A stretch of DNA of 64,000 bases from Chitinophagaceae bacterium (GCA_019638625.1 JAHBTK010000003.1:790149-854148), one strand, 5' to 3'; positions 25,855-34,871 are shown, counted from the first letter of the stretch. Made by a program: numbers and translations. The notes: generated by a model from the sequence alone, not told the origin.

Positions 25855-28450
25855 AGTTTTAAAACCATACACAATTATTCCTTCTGACTTGTATGTTCAG
25901 CGTGATGCGGACAGGCAGATAAAGAATATCATTAACGATATGGGCAGACCTGGATATGTTCTTGTTTCAAGGCAAATGGGGAAAACCAATTTGCTCTTGA
26001 ATGCGAAAAGAAAACTTGAAACACCAGACGATGTTTTCGTTTACATTGATTTGTCAAACCCATTTGAAAATGCTAAGACTTGCTTTGAGAATATTATTGA
26101 TACAGCAATTGAAACTAATACTGAAAAGTTTAAGTCAGTAGAGAAAACCATTTTAGAAAGGCGAAAGGAACTTTTAGAAACTCCACCACATAAGCAACAT
26201 ACAAACGAACTAAGGTTACTGCTAAAATCAATTCCAGGTAAACTGGTAATAATCTTAGATGAAATTGATGCACTTACCAAGACAAAGTATTCAGACCAAA
26301 TTTTTGCCCAAATAAGAAGCATATACTTTTCAAGAGTGAATTTCAAAGAACTTGAAAAATTGACTTACATATTATCGGGAGTAATTGAACCAACTGAAAT
26401 AATAAAAGACCCTAAAATTTCTCCATTCAACATTGGGCAAAAAATTTTTTTAAATGATTTTAGTAGAGATGAGTTTGAACAGTTTTTAAATAATTCCAAA
26501 CTTGACCTCGATCAAAAAATCAGAGACAGAATTTTTAACTGGACGAATGGAAATCCAAGAATGACTTGGGACGTTTGTTCTGAAGTAGAGAATCAGAACA
26601 AAAGACACGAACTCAAAGAAGAAAATATTGACAAGATTATCTCAGATATTTATCTGACAACATTTGACAAACCACCTATTGACAACATTCGTGAACTTGT
26701 AAAAAAAGACCGAGAGATAAGAAATGCCATTGTTGAGATTGAATATCAGAAAGGTAAAGAGGTTTCAGATAAAGTGAAAAGCAAACTCTATTTGTCAGGA
26801 ATAATCAATTATGAGGAGAATGATATTCATATCAAAAACCAAATAATTAAAGAGAGTTTAAACTTAGAATGGATAAAATCTCTTGAAGAAGAAGATAAAG
26901 GATTAGTAAGAGTTGCAATTGAGTTTTTTGAAAAGGAAAATTACATTGAAGCGTTAAACACCTTTGAAAGATTTTTATCTGAAAATAATTTTGAGGAAGC
27001 AGATAAAACTCTTTGCTACTACTACATGGGTTATGCTTCGTACCGAAATACAGACTTTTTAAAGGCAATTCAGTATTTAAACCAGTCAACATTTGATGTA
27101 GATGAAGATGCAAAATGGTATTTCAGAGTTTTAAATTTAAAAGGGCTTGCTTACTACTATCACAATCAAATTGATGAAAGCTTACAATGCTTTAAAGAGG
27201 TAATGAATAGTGGACGAAAAGATGAAATCTATGTTCGTGCACTACTAAATTTTGGCAGCATCGCTTTAAAATCTGAAAAACTAAATCACAAAGACGAAGC
27301 AATAAAAATATTCAATGAGATAATTGATGAAAGCGGTTTCAATAAGGAAAAACTAAAAGACTATTTCGTAAAAGAATTGAAATCAATTGCACACTACAAC
27401 CTAGCTCAAATTCAAAACACAACTGGAGAATATGAAAAGGCGATTGAAAATTACAGGCAAGCTATTCAATTAGGAAAAGTTAATACAAAACCTGCAATCA
27501 TACTTGCTCTTCTTGAGATTACTAAAACTACAGAAGAAAAATTTGACCTTTTAAATCAGTTGATAAACCTTATTAGTGAAGAAAAAATTAAACCAATTGA
27601 AAAAGACCCTGAGAAACCAATAGATTTCAGTTTTGACGAACTAAAAAGTATAGTTGTAAGCGTATATGTAAATTTTTCTGACTCTCTTTTTGAAAGGATT
27701 AAACCACATCTGTCAATATTAGGTGATAAAACCATTTCCAAGCATCTCTACGACTTAGCTATTCATGTAATAAATAAAGAGAAAGATTGGAACACAGCAA
27801 TTTTATTACTTAATGGCATTTACAAAAATGCTTCTAACGAAGAATACGCGTTAGACAGCGAAACAAAATACAACACTCTAAAACTACTTTCATATTTCAG
27901 CCGCACCCCTGAATCATCTAGATATAGCATTGAATATTTATCTCTTTTTGCGAAAGAAAGATTGGCAGTGATTGATTACCTTGACATGGAAATCTTCGCC
28001 AATCTAATTTACTCACTTACAGAAAAGAAAGGATTTCAAAATGCCTTACGTTATGTTACCTTAATTAACTCTGTTAAAGAATCAGTTCCCGAAAATATTT
28101 TAATTAACTACCTTGTGATCTATCATCTTGAACTTAATCTTTATTTCTATTTAAATCAAAGACAGAAAGCAATTGCCAAAGCTGAAGAAATTATTTCTCT
28201 TGCTAGTGATGAGAAAATTAGACAACAAAATAGCAATCTCTTGGGTGAGACAGGGCTTGATATTATCAAGAAGAATGCTGAATCAATTTTACATCCAACG
28301 GCTAGAGTTCAAACACCAGTGAAGTCGGAGAAAACTTATGGCAGGAATCAAACTGTAAAGGTAAGATACAAAGACGGAACAACTTTAGAAACAAAATTCA
28401 AAAAAGTTGAAAACGATTTAAAGAAAGGCGAATGCTATATCTTGAATTAA
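25847..28450 (+). CDS. AAA ATPase with C-terminal TPR array, partner of the phosphorylase-STAND protein
   Basis: 867 aa. N-terminal ATPase (about 1-300) of the AAA_35/STAND-like kind: Walker A LVSRQMGKTNLLL near residue 45 and Walker B KLVIILDEIDALT near 130. Then a winged-helix-like region and a long tetratricopeptide-like region from about 350 to 800 (AIEFFEKENYIEALNTFERF, KALTYYYHN-type helices, AIENYRQAIQLG). The tail VKVRYKDGTTLETKFKKVE is a small beta-type module. TPR arrays in defence NTPases usually sense phage or partner proteins. The ATG lies inside the end of the preceding gene, which indicates a two-gene operon. I do not recognise the pair as a named system. Confidence 0.78.
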   Translation: MPKVLKPYTIIPSDLYVQRDADRQIKNIINDMGRPGYVLVSRQMGKTNLLLNAKRKLETPDDVFVYIDLSNPFENAKTCFENIIDTAIETNTEKFKSVEKTILERRKELLETPPHKQHTNELRLLLKSIPGKLVIILDEIDALTKTKYSDQIFAQIRSIYFSRVNFKELEKLTYILSGVIEPTEIIKDPKISPFNIGQKIFLNDFSRDEFEQFLNNSKLDLDQKIRDRIFNWTNGNPRMTWDVCSEVENQNKRHELKEENIDKIISDIYLTTFDKPPIDNIRELVKKDREIRNAIVEIEYQKGKEVSDKVKSKLYLSGIINYEENDIHIKNQIIKESLNLEWIKSLEEEDKGLVRVAIEFFEKENYIEALNTFERFLSENNFEEADKTLCYYYMGYASYRNTDFLKAIQYLNQSTFDVDEDAKWYFRVLNLKGLAYYYHNQIDESLQCFKEVMNSGRKDEIYVRALLNFGSIALKSEKLNHKDEAIKIFNEIIDESGFNKEKLKDYFVKELKSIAHYNLAQIQNTTGEYEKAIENYRQAIQLGKVNTKPAIILALLEITKTTEEKFDLLNQLINLISEEKIKPIEKDPEKPIDFSFDELKSIVVSVYVNFSDSLFERIKPHLSILGDKTISKHLYDLAIHVINKEKDWNTAILLLNGIYKNASNEEYALDSETKYNTLKLLSYFSRTPESSRYSIEYLSLFAKERLAVIDYLDMEIFANLIYSLTEKKGFQNALRYVTLINSVKESVPENILINYLVIYHLELNLYFYLNQRQKAIAKAEEIISLASDEKIRQQNSNLLGETGLDIIKKNAESILHPTARVQTPVKSEKTYGRNQTVKVRYKDGTTLETKFKKVENDLKKGECYILN

Positions 28451-28544
28451 TAAAACGAACAAAAGCACACACATTTGTAAGCGGAACAGACCAAAGCTTG
28501 CAAAAGGGTATACTTTTCAACAGCCAAGAAGAGACTCAAATATT

Positions 28545-28742
28545 CCTGCCTGCGGTCGGTGTTATCACCGAACTGCATAAAAGTGATGATCGGACGCAGG
28601 TCAGGAGACCTGCGCCTACCGCAGCGTTCTGCTGCTGCACTTAGCCGGGAGGAGAAACTCTGCGGGGAATTTAAAACACTCATGAAAAAAGTAATCTGTT
28701 TTTCCTGCCTGTGGTCGGTGTTGTCACCGAACCGCATAAAAT
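28545..28742 (+). repeat. Repeat family A, copy 3, with gene-start stump and a second hairpin
   Basis: The element 28545-28682 matches the 21191 and 34198 copies. It runs on into ATGAAAAAAGTAATCTG, the first codons of the lipoprotein gene found intact at 34319, then is cut by another family A hairpin (28704-28742). So a lipoprotein unit was duplicated and destroyed here by a later repeat. Confidence 0.65.
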
Positions 28743-28826
28743 TGATTTTCAATATTTGTTAATTGCGGCTAATAATATAAATTTAAGAGTTAGCGGCAAG
28801 CTTAAATCGAAACCCCAAACAGACAA

Positions 28827-30410
28827 ATGAGACTAAAAAAAATACAACTTAAAGAATTTAAAAGATTTGACGACTTAACAATTGACTTAGGAGAGAATCC
28901 GAAAAAAATCATTGCTGTTGTTGGACCTAACGGTTGCGGTAAAAGTTCAATTTTTGACGCTTTTGAAGACAAAATGAGAGACTTTAGACATATTGGAGAT
29001 GAAGGTCTGACTTTTTATTCAAAAGCATATTATTACACCGAAGAAGAAAAACGTAACACCAATTACAACAAACACGAAGCTGTAAAGCTAACGCCACAAA
29101 GCGGAAAAATCAATCGAAAAAGTTTTTACATCAGAACTGCTTATAGATTTACTTCTAAATTTAATGTTACAAAACTTGAGGCTCTTCCTGAAATTCTTCA
29201 AACCAATGACGAACCGATAAGTTCTATTGCTATTGACAAGAGACTTGAAGCAAACTATAAAAGACTTCTTGGGGCAGCTTATACAGAGTTTTTTGTTGGC
29301 AACAAGACGGGCGAACAAGTAAGAAATGAATTAATTGGGAAAATAAATTCTATTCTCAACAAAATTCTTGACATTGAAATATCTGACCTTGGAAATATTC
29401 TTGCAAAAAAAGGGCAATTGTATTTTAAAAAAGGCAACGTAAAAGACTTTCCATACGCAAACCTATCATCGGGAGAAAAAGAAGTCATTGACATTATTAC
29501 AGACCTAATAATTAAGACCGAAGAATTTAACGAAACTGTTTTTTGCATAGACGAACCAGAACTTCACCTAAATACTTCCATTCAAAGAAAGTTGCTAATT
29601 GAAATAGAAAAACTAATTCCTGACAATTGTCAATTGTGGGTTGCCACTCACAGTATTGGTTTTTTAAGAGCATTGCAAGAAGAACTGAAAGACAAATCAC
29701 AAGTATTGGACTTTTCCCAAAAAGATTACTTTCAAGGTAGCCACACAATAACACCAATTAAATCAACAAGACAAAATTGGCAAAGAATATTCAGCACAGC
29801 ACTTGAAGATTTGACAGGCTTAGTTAGTCCAAAACGAATTGTTTATTGTGAAGGTAAAGACAAGCCAGGACAAAATGGAGAAGAAAGAGGTTTTGACGCA
29901 AAAGTATTTAATATAATTTTCAATGAATCTTATCACGACACATTGTTTGTTTCAAGTGGTGGCAATACAGAATTAGACCAACGAAGTGAAATTGCTTTCG
30001 CTATTTTGACCAAAGTGTTTAATGAAATTGAAATTTCGGTTTTAAAAGACAGAGACATTTCTTCGGGACGACTTAATGATGAAAATGACAGAAAACTTTA
30101 CCTTGAAAACAATCCAAACTCTCATAGAGTTTTAAATAGGTGGGAAATCGAAAATTATCTTTACGACAAAGAAGTTTTAAAAGCGTATTGCATAGCAAAC
30201 GACAAAGAATTTAAGGAACAAGACTATGACGCTTTTGTAACAAACATAATAAATCAAAACGTAAAAGACGAGACAGGAAGAATCAAAAACTTTTGCAGTA
30301 TCACAACAAATGTAAATCCCGAAAACTTCAAACTAAATTTGGCGACATACATTGTTCCTGAAATGCAAGTGTATAAAGAACTTGAAAACGTAATATTTAA
30401 AAGAGAATGA
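28827..30410 (+). CDS. AAA_15/OLD-like ATPase with DUF4435-type Toprim region (PARIS-like candidate)
   Basis: 527 aa. The N-terminal ABC-class ATPase has Walker A VVGPNGCGKSSIFDAF near 33, signature LSSGEKEVIDII near 212, Walker B VFCIDEPELHLN near 237 and a switch His in LWVATHSIGFL. From about residue 335 a Toprim-like region follows: RIVYCEGKDKPG (first acidic Glu) and SVLKDRDISSG (D-x-D), as in OLD/DUF4435 nucleases. ATPases of the AAA_15 class paired or fused with DUF4435 make up PARIS and related defence systems. Here both parts are in one chain, and the specific system is unproven. The gene is AT-rich and followed by a large attC-like site. Confidence 0.78.
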   Translation: MRLKKIQLKEFKRFDDLTIDLGENPKKIIAVVGPNGCGKSSIFDAFEDKMRDFRHIGDEGLTFYSKAYYYTEEEKRNTNYNKHEAVKLTPQSGKINRKSFYIRTAYRFTSKFNVTKLEALPEILQTNDEPISSIAIDKRLEANYKRLLGAAYTEFFVGNKTGEQVRNELIGKINSILNKILDIEISDLGNILAKKGQLYFKKGNVKDFPYANLSSGEKEVIDIITDLIIKTEEFNETVFCIDEPELHLNTSIQRKLLIEIEKLIPDNCQLWVATHSIGFLRALQEELKDKSQVLDFSQKDYFQGSHTITPIKSTRQNWQRIFSTALEDLTGLVSPKRIVYCEGKDKPGQNGEERGFDAKVFNIIFNESYHDTLFVSSGGNTELDQRSEIAFAILTKVFNEIEISVLKDRDISSGRLNDENDRKLYLENNPNSHRVLNRWEIENYLYDKEVLKAYCIANDKEFKEQDYDAFVTNIINQNVKDETGRIKNFCSITTNVNPENFKLNLATYIVPEMQVYKELENVIFKRE

Positions 30411-30411
30411 A

Positions 30412-30556
30412 AAGCCAGCCTGTAACAAGGGTTTGGCGTCAGGCGGGGTTCCGTTCTTCGTATGAAAGTTTTTTCTGACTTTGAAGTGTCGGCTTCGTAT
30501 TCAGGTTTGTGCTAAAAATCCCGCCCGAACGCCAAGCCCCGAACCGTTGGGTGCAA
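30412..30556. repeat. Large attC-like site
   Basis: Left half CCTGTAACAAGGGTTTGGCG then TCAGGCGGGG; right half CCCGCCCGAACGCCAAG then CCCCGAACCGTTGGGTGC. The arms are complementary over about 20 positions with small bulges, enclosing about 75 bases. The outer boxes CTGTAAC and GTTGGGT fit integron R''/R' (the right box matches GTTRRRY exactly). It lies between two genes exactly where a cassette joint is expected. Confidence 0.6.
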
Positions 30557-30589
30557 TTTTGCGACAGACAACACTACTAACAGACAACA

Positions 30590-31114
30590 ATGACAGAACA
30601 AATTAAATATACTTGCAGTTGTTGTGGACAGGAACATATTGAGTTTCCAGCACTGACATTTAAGTCGCCAGACAATTACGACACACTATCGCAACAAGAC
30701 AAAGAAACGATAGCGAAAATTGACAGCGATTTTTGTGTCATAACTCACCCCGACCAAACAGACAGATTTATACGTTGCACTTTGACACAAAAAGTAATTG
30801 ACCATTGCGAAAACTTAGAGTATGGACTTTGGGTTTCTTTAAGCGAAAAAAGTTTTAATGACTATTCAGGCAACTTTAACAACGAAAATCACGAAACCAA
30901 ATATTTCGGTTGGCTTTGTAACGACATACCTGAATATGAATTTAAAGAAAGTATTCCGACAACAGTTTTTACACGGACAGGAAGCCAAAGACCTGAAATT
31001 GTTCCTCACGAAGACTTTGACCACCCATTCGTAAAAGACTATTACAACGGAATAACAAAAGATGAAGCAGAAAGACGAATAAAAACAATCTTGAACAGAA
31101 TTGACCCAGCCTAG
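30590..31114 (+). CDS. DUF2199-like protein
   Basis: 174 aa, cytoplasmic. The N-terminal CxC-x-CG knuckle (IKYTCSCCGQEHIEFPALTF) and the following SPDNY and FCVITHPDQTDRFIRCTL strings resemble the DUF2199 family, as do GLWVSLSEKSFNDY and the C-terminal ITKDEAERRIKTILNR. The function of that family is not established. The cassette-type start box (GTTGGGT at 30546) lies 44 bases before the ATG. It is followed almost at once by repeat family B, which may have replaced its own attC. Confidence 0.75.
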   Translation: MTEQIKYTCSCCGQEHIEFPALTFKSPDNYDTLSQQDKETIAKIDSDFCVITHPDQTDRFIRCTLTQKVIDHCENLEYGLWVSLSEKSFNDYSGNFNNENHETKYFGWLCNDIPEYEFKESIPTTVFTRTGSQRPEIVPHEDFDHPFVKDYYNGITKDEAERRIKTILNRIDPA

Positions 31115-31115
31115 T

Positions 31116-31222
31116 GCAGGTCTTCGCCGGTGTTGTGTGATGGCAGACCTGCTGCCACGGCATTGCTTATTTTGCAATGCCGGCAAGTATAAATTTTCGG
31201 GTGGTTGCTACGAAACCTGCGC
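31116..31222 (+). repeat. Repeat family B, full copy 2
   Basis: Closely matches 18901-19009. Hairpins GGCAG-acctg-CTGCC and GCATTGC-ttatttt-GCAATGC, then GAAACCTGCGCCTACCGCAG, which joins the 3' portion of family A. From 31223 to 31372 there is a GACGAATAAT element shared with 19737 and 34742, and CAGCGGCAAG near 31343, like the start box before 28827. Confidence 0.6.
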
Positions 31223-31372
31223 CTACCGCAGTTCCAGCAGACGAATAATTATCAGCTTTTGTACTTAACTTCAACAACATATTACAATCGGCAGACGGAA
31301 TACTAATTCCCGACTTGCATAAAGCCCTAAACGGCTGCACGTCAGCGGCAAGTATTTTCCAAAAGCATCGGA

Positions 31373-32170
31373 ATGAAAATTCAGATTTTTAAACATAAAA
31401 GCCCTCACCCGACTATTCACGAAATACGATTGGTTCAATCAAACAGCAAAACAGATACCTTAACACATTTCGTCCCGCCATTAGGGAGTCCCGAACTTCT
31501 ATTTTACATAGGCAATGAACATCAAATTAAAAATGTACCCTGCAAAAGGGGGCTTATAAAAGGACAATACACAATTGCTCAAAAAATAGACTTTAATCCC
31601 AACTATCACTTTCTTTCGATTTCGCTTCACCCGTATGGATTAAAACAATTATTCAACGTTAATGCCAGCGATTTTACAAATGCCGTTGTAGATATGGAAA
31701 ACCACCCCATGACCACTTTCCTGTTAACACTGTTCCAGGCTATAAAAGAAATTGACATTCTTTTTATTGAACAACTGACACAAAAAATCGGCACTTTTCC
31801 TCTATGTCCCATCTCATCCGTAACTAAGGACTACATCAGGGCTACAAAAGAACAAAAAGACATTTCTCATTCCGTTAAGGAGGTTATTAAAGAAAAAGGC
31901 ATTGGTTTGCGGACACTGCAAAGAAAATTCAAAACCGAAGCAGGGCTGACACCAAAGGAATACCTGAGCATTACAAGAATGAACAAAATTGAACAACGTT
32001 TGAAAGACAAACCCAATGTGTTTGCACTGATTTCGGACTTTGATTTTACTGACCAGTCTCATTTTATCAGGGAAGTAAAGCAATGGCGAAATTACCCGCC
32101 AAATGAACTGATAAAGAAAAAATTATTGCTATCCGATCAGCTTCCGATGCCCGATTTTATTCATTTTTGA
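31373..32170 (+). CDS. AraC-family transcriptional regulator
   Basis: 265 aa. The N-terminal half is an effector/dimerisation region of the type common in Bacteroidota (FVPPLGSPELLFYIGNEH). The C-terminal third has two helix-turn-helix motifs of the AraC type: GIGLRTLQRKFKTEAGLTPK, then ISDFDFTDQSHFIREVKQW with the usual NYPPNEL end. It likely regulates the adjacent serine hydrolase and DinB genes or responds to a small-molecule stress; no operator could be identified. The product and its two neighbours may have moved as a unit. Confidence 0.88.
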   Translation: MKIQIFKHKSPHPTIHEIRLVQSNSKTDTLTHFVPPLGSPELLFYIGNEHQIKNVPCKRGLIKGQYTIAQKIDFNPNYHFLSISLHPYGLKQLFNVNASDFTNAVVDMENHPMTTFLLTLFQAIKEIDILFIEQLTQKIGTFPLCPISSVTKDYIRATKEQKDISHSVKEVIKEKGIGLRTLQRKFKTEAGLTPKEYLSITRMNKIEQRLKDKPNVFALISDFDFTDQSHFIREVKQWRNYPPNELIKKKLLLSDQLPMPDFIHF

Positions 32171-32210
32171 GTTTGTCGTCTTTTTACAATAAGCTCTCCA
32201 ACGGGTGATT

Positions 32211-32218
32211 TACTTTTG
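32211..32218 (+). promoter_or_regulatory. -7 box before the serine hydrolase gene
   Basis: TACTTTTG fits TAnnTTTG. It lies after the upstream in-frame ATG at 32205, so translation must start at 32253 or 32265 instead. Confidence 0.55.
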
Positions 32219-32252
32219 TCCTATTCAATTGTTTACTCATCAACTAACAATA

Positions 32253-33584
32253 ATGGACAATAAAATGAGAATAAAAGTCCTTGCCATATTATTAATCGGG
32301 GCTTTATGTCAAGCTGGGTTTGGTCAAAATTTTGACAAAACAAAGCTGGATAGTTACTTTGACATACTTGCATCAAACAACAAGTTTATGGGAAGTGTAG
32401 CCGTTTCAAAAGACGGTGCAATTATTTACTCAAAAACCATTGGGTTTTCGGACGTTGAAAACAACGTAAAAGCAAACGAGATTTCTAAATACAGAGTAGG
32501 TTCAATTACGAAAATCTTTACATCGGTATTGGTGTTAAAGGCAATGGAAGAAAATAAAATAAAACTAAATGAAAAACTCTCCGGGTATTATCCAACCATT
32601 AAAAGTGCAGACAAAATTACTATCGAAGATTTACTTTATCACAGGAGCGGTATTCACAGTTTTACTGAAGATGAAGATTATAAAAGCTGGAGTACACAAT
32701 CCAAAAGCAAGGAAGAATTAGTAACCATTATCAGCAAAGGGGACAGTGAGTTTGAACCGGGGAGTAAATTTGCTTACAGCAACCCGAACTTTATCTTGTT
32801 ATCGTTTATTCTTCAGGATATTTACGGAAAAACATATCCTGATTTATTGCAAGAAAAAATAATAAAACCGATTGGTTTAAGCAATACATACTTTGGCAAT
32901 CAGATTGATACAAAAAAGAACGAATGTTATTCCTATTCTTATACTAAAAACTGGATAAAGGAAAGCGAAACAAACACGTCTATACCAATGGGAGCAGGGG
33001 GAATAGTGTCCACACCAAGCGACCTTACAAAGTTTGACGAAGCACTTTTTTCAGGAAAAATAATATCGAAAAAAAGCCTTGAACTGATGACGACTTTAAA
33101 AGACGGTTTTGGTATGGGAATTTTTCCATTGCCATTTTATGAATTCAGTGGGTTGGGACATACAGGAGCAATAGACGGTTTCAGCTCCATGTTAGCCTAT
33201 TTTCCCGACAATAAAATTTCGTTTGCTTTAATTTCTAATGGTGATAATTATAACAACAATACTATTTCTATCGCTGTTTTGAGTGCTGTATTTAATAAAC
33301 CTTACGACATTCCTGATTTCAAAATATACAGTGTTACATCAGAAGAATTAGATAAATATCTAGGAACTTATCAAACAAAGGATTTGCCTCTGAAACTGAC
33401 CATTACCAAAGAAGGGGAAACATTAATCGCACAAGCAACGGGGCAACAACAACTGCCACTTGAAACGAAAGAAAAAGACGTATTTGCTTTTGACAGGGCT
33501 GGAATTGTTTTAGAATTCAATTCCGAAAAGAAAACGGTTGTTCTCAAACAAGGCGGAGGAGAATTTACATTTACAAAAGAATAA
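32253..33584 (+). CDS. Secreted beta-lactamase-family serine hydrolase (class C/AmpC fold)
   Basis: About 443 aa from the ATG at 32253 (32265 is also possible). The signal peptide KVLAILLIGALCQAGFGQ is followed by the serine beta-lactamase/penicillin-binding fold: nucleophile motif S-x-x-K in RVGSITKIFTS, Tyr motif FAYSNPNF and the KTG-equivalent GHTGAI. Such proteins act in the periplasm as D-aminopeptidases, esterases or transpeptidase-like enzymes; most are not true beta-lactamases. A C-terminal lipocalin-like domain (YLGTYQTKDLPLKLTI) is typical of the Bacteroidota group. It lies between the AraC regulator and DinB. Confidence 0.87.
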   Translation: MDNKMRIKVLAILLIGALCQAGFGQNFDKTKLDSYFDILASNNKFMGSVAVSKDGAIIYSKTIGFSDVENNVKANEISKYRVGSITKIFTSVLVLKAMEENKIKLNEKLSGYYPTIKSADKITIEDLLYHRSGIHSFTEDEDYKSWSTQSKSKEELVTIISKGDSEFEPGSKFAYSNPNFILLSFILQDIYGKTYPDLLQEKIIKPIGLSNTYFGNQIDTKKNECYSYSYTKNWIKESETNTSIPMGAGGIVSTPSDLTKFDEALFSGKIISKKSLELMTTLKDGFGMGIFPLPFYEFSGLGHTGAIDGFSSMLAYFPDNKISFALISNGDNYNNNTISIAVLSAVFNKPYDIPDFKIYSVTSEELDKYLGTYQTKDLPLKLTITKEGETLIAQATGQQQLPLETKEKDVFAFDRAGIVLEFNSEKKTVVLKQGGGEFTFTKE

Positions 33585-33612
33585 AACAGGCTTGTCATTG
33601 TAGGCAGGGAAA

Positions 33613-34164
33613 ATGGTTATGGATTGGTTAGCGGAAACAGATAAAACCACACAGGCATTTAAGGATAAATTTGGTCACCTGGGTGAAAAGGAGTTGAATT
33701 GGAAACCCAATCCCCAAACGTGGAGCATTGCTCAAAATATTGACCATTTAATTGTTGTAAATGAAACCTATTTTCCTGTTTTGGCTTCTCTAAAAAAAGG
33801 CACTTATAAAACACCTCTCATTGCAAAACTTGGCTTTATGGTTTCCTTTTTAGGCAAAACTGTTCTTAATGCAGTTAAGCCTGGCAGAAAGAAAAAGATG
33901 AAGACATTTCCGGTTTGGGAACCAACCGTTAGTCAAGTCAAGGGCAACATAATTCAACGATTTGAAAAACACCAAAACGAACTGAAACACCAAATTGAAA
34001 CATCGAAAGAATTAATTGAAAAAGGAACAATAATCTCATCGCCTGCAAATAGAAATATTGTGTATAAACTGGAAACAGCTTTTGATATTATTGTTTCCCA
34101 CGAACAACGGCATTTAGAGCAAGCCTCTGAAATTCTAAACAACCTAAACAATATCAGCCATTAA
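33613..34164 (+). CDS. DinB-family four-helix protein
   Basis: 183 aa. It begins with the DinB_2 hallmark NWKPNPQTWSIAQNIDHLIV, has a second metal-binding region around AFDIIVSHEQRHLEQ and lacks signal or membrane segments. DinB-like proteins bind a metal through three His and often use bacillithiol or act in stress or detoxification; the substrate is unknown. The gene follows the serine hydrolase by 28 bases and may be cotranscribed. Confidence 0.85.
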   Translation: MVMDWLAETDKTTQAFKDKFGHLGEKELNWKPNPQTWSIAQNIDHLIVVNETYFPVLASLKKGTYKTPLIAKLGFMVSFLGKTVLNAVKPGRKKKMKTFPVWEPTVSQVKGNIIQRFEKHQNELKHQIETSKELIEKGTIISSPANRNIVYKLETAFDIIVSHEQRHLEQASEILNNLNNISH

Positions 34165-34197
34165 TAAGGGTTTAGCGCAATGGTGGGTGAAGTGTTT

Positions 34198-34318
34198 CCT
34201 GCCTGCGGTTGGTGTTGTCACCGAACCGCATAAAAGGTCAGGAGACCTGCGCCTACCGCAGCGTTCTGCTCACGTACTTAGCCGGGAGGAGAAACTCTGC
34301 GGAGAATTTAAAACACTC
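34198..34318 (+). repeat. Repeat family A, copy 4, immediately upstream of a lipoprotein gene
   Basis: Starts CCTGCCTGCGGTTGGTG, runs through GGTCAGGAGACCTGCG and CCGCAG...CTCTGCGG, and ends AATTTAAAACACTC right before the ATG at 34319. The 28545 copy has the same bases including the first codons, so the repeat and the gene start form one duplicated unit. Confidence 0.7.
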
Positions 34319-34717
34319 ATGAAAAAAGTAATCTGTTTTTTGTCGGGACTTATATTACTATTATCATCTTGTGCAAACAAAACAGTGAGAAACTATGAGC
34401 AGTTAGTAGATCGGGCAGATAAAATTGTTATTGGCAGGCTGGGGCAGTATGACTCAATAGTAATAACCAATGCTGCAGTTCTTCAAAACATGAAGGATAT
34501 ACTTAAGCGAAACATAAAACAGGAATCACCTCGGAAATTTATTGCTGACCAGTCTATGACTCTTTACGTAGCGAATAAACAGATTGGAACTTTGTTGGTT
34601 TCAAAAGACGATAAGCCGTATGTCAATTTCAGGTCTGATAGCTTAAATTTTACTTTTCCTCTGACATATGGAATTGGAATGTTTTTAGGCGAACTGACTT
34701 CAGAAAACAGCCGATAA
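34319..34717 (+). CDS. Small lipoprotein, unknown function
   Basis: 132 aa. Lipoprotein signal KKVICFLSGLILLLSSCAN with the lipobox LSSC, so it is predicted to be membrane-anchored on the periplasmic or outer face. The mature part is a small alpha/beta protein (KIVIGRLGQYDSIVITNAAV, QSMTLYVANKQIGTLLV) without a family I can name. The ATG at 34319 is chosen because the longer frame runs back through repeat A sequence and the signal peptide starts here. A stump of the same gene is present at 28681. Confidence 0.7.
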   Translation: MKKVICFLSGLILLLSSCANKTVRNYEQLVDRADKIVIGRLGQYDSIVITNAAVLQNMKDILKRNIKQESPRKFIADQSMTLYVANKQIGTLLVSKDDKPYVNFRSDSLNFTFPLTYGIGMFLGELTSENSR

Positions 34718-34740
34718 CAGCGTTTTTGCATCAACAGGGG

Positions 34741-34803
34741 CGACGAATACATCCCTGTCTTAGTGCTACTATCAGCTACATACCTGCCTGCGGCAGGCAG
34801 GTC
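34741..34803. repeat. Short hairpin element and 19-bp palindrome
   Basis: CAGGGG...ATCCCTG enclosing GACGAATA (34735-34757); the same loop occurs at 19737 (GGGGCTTGACGAATAAATCCC) and 31239. It is followed at 34783-34801 by the perfect palindrome CCTGCCTGCGGCAGGCAGG, which looks like a collapsed family A hairpin. Confidence 0.5.
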
Positions 34804-34871
34804 CAGCTGACGGAACCCGGACGAGCATAAAATATATTTTCAACTTTGTATCTTACACCGGCGGCAGTTCA

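Noticed and set aside
32253..33584. Calling the serine hydrolase an antibiotic-resistance beta-lactamase
   Set aside because: The fold motifs fit, but the C-terminal lipocalin-like domain and Bacteroidota context point to a general serine hydrolase; no evidence for drug hydrolysis.
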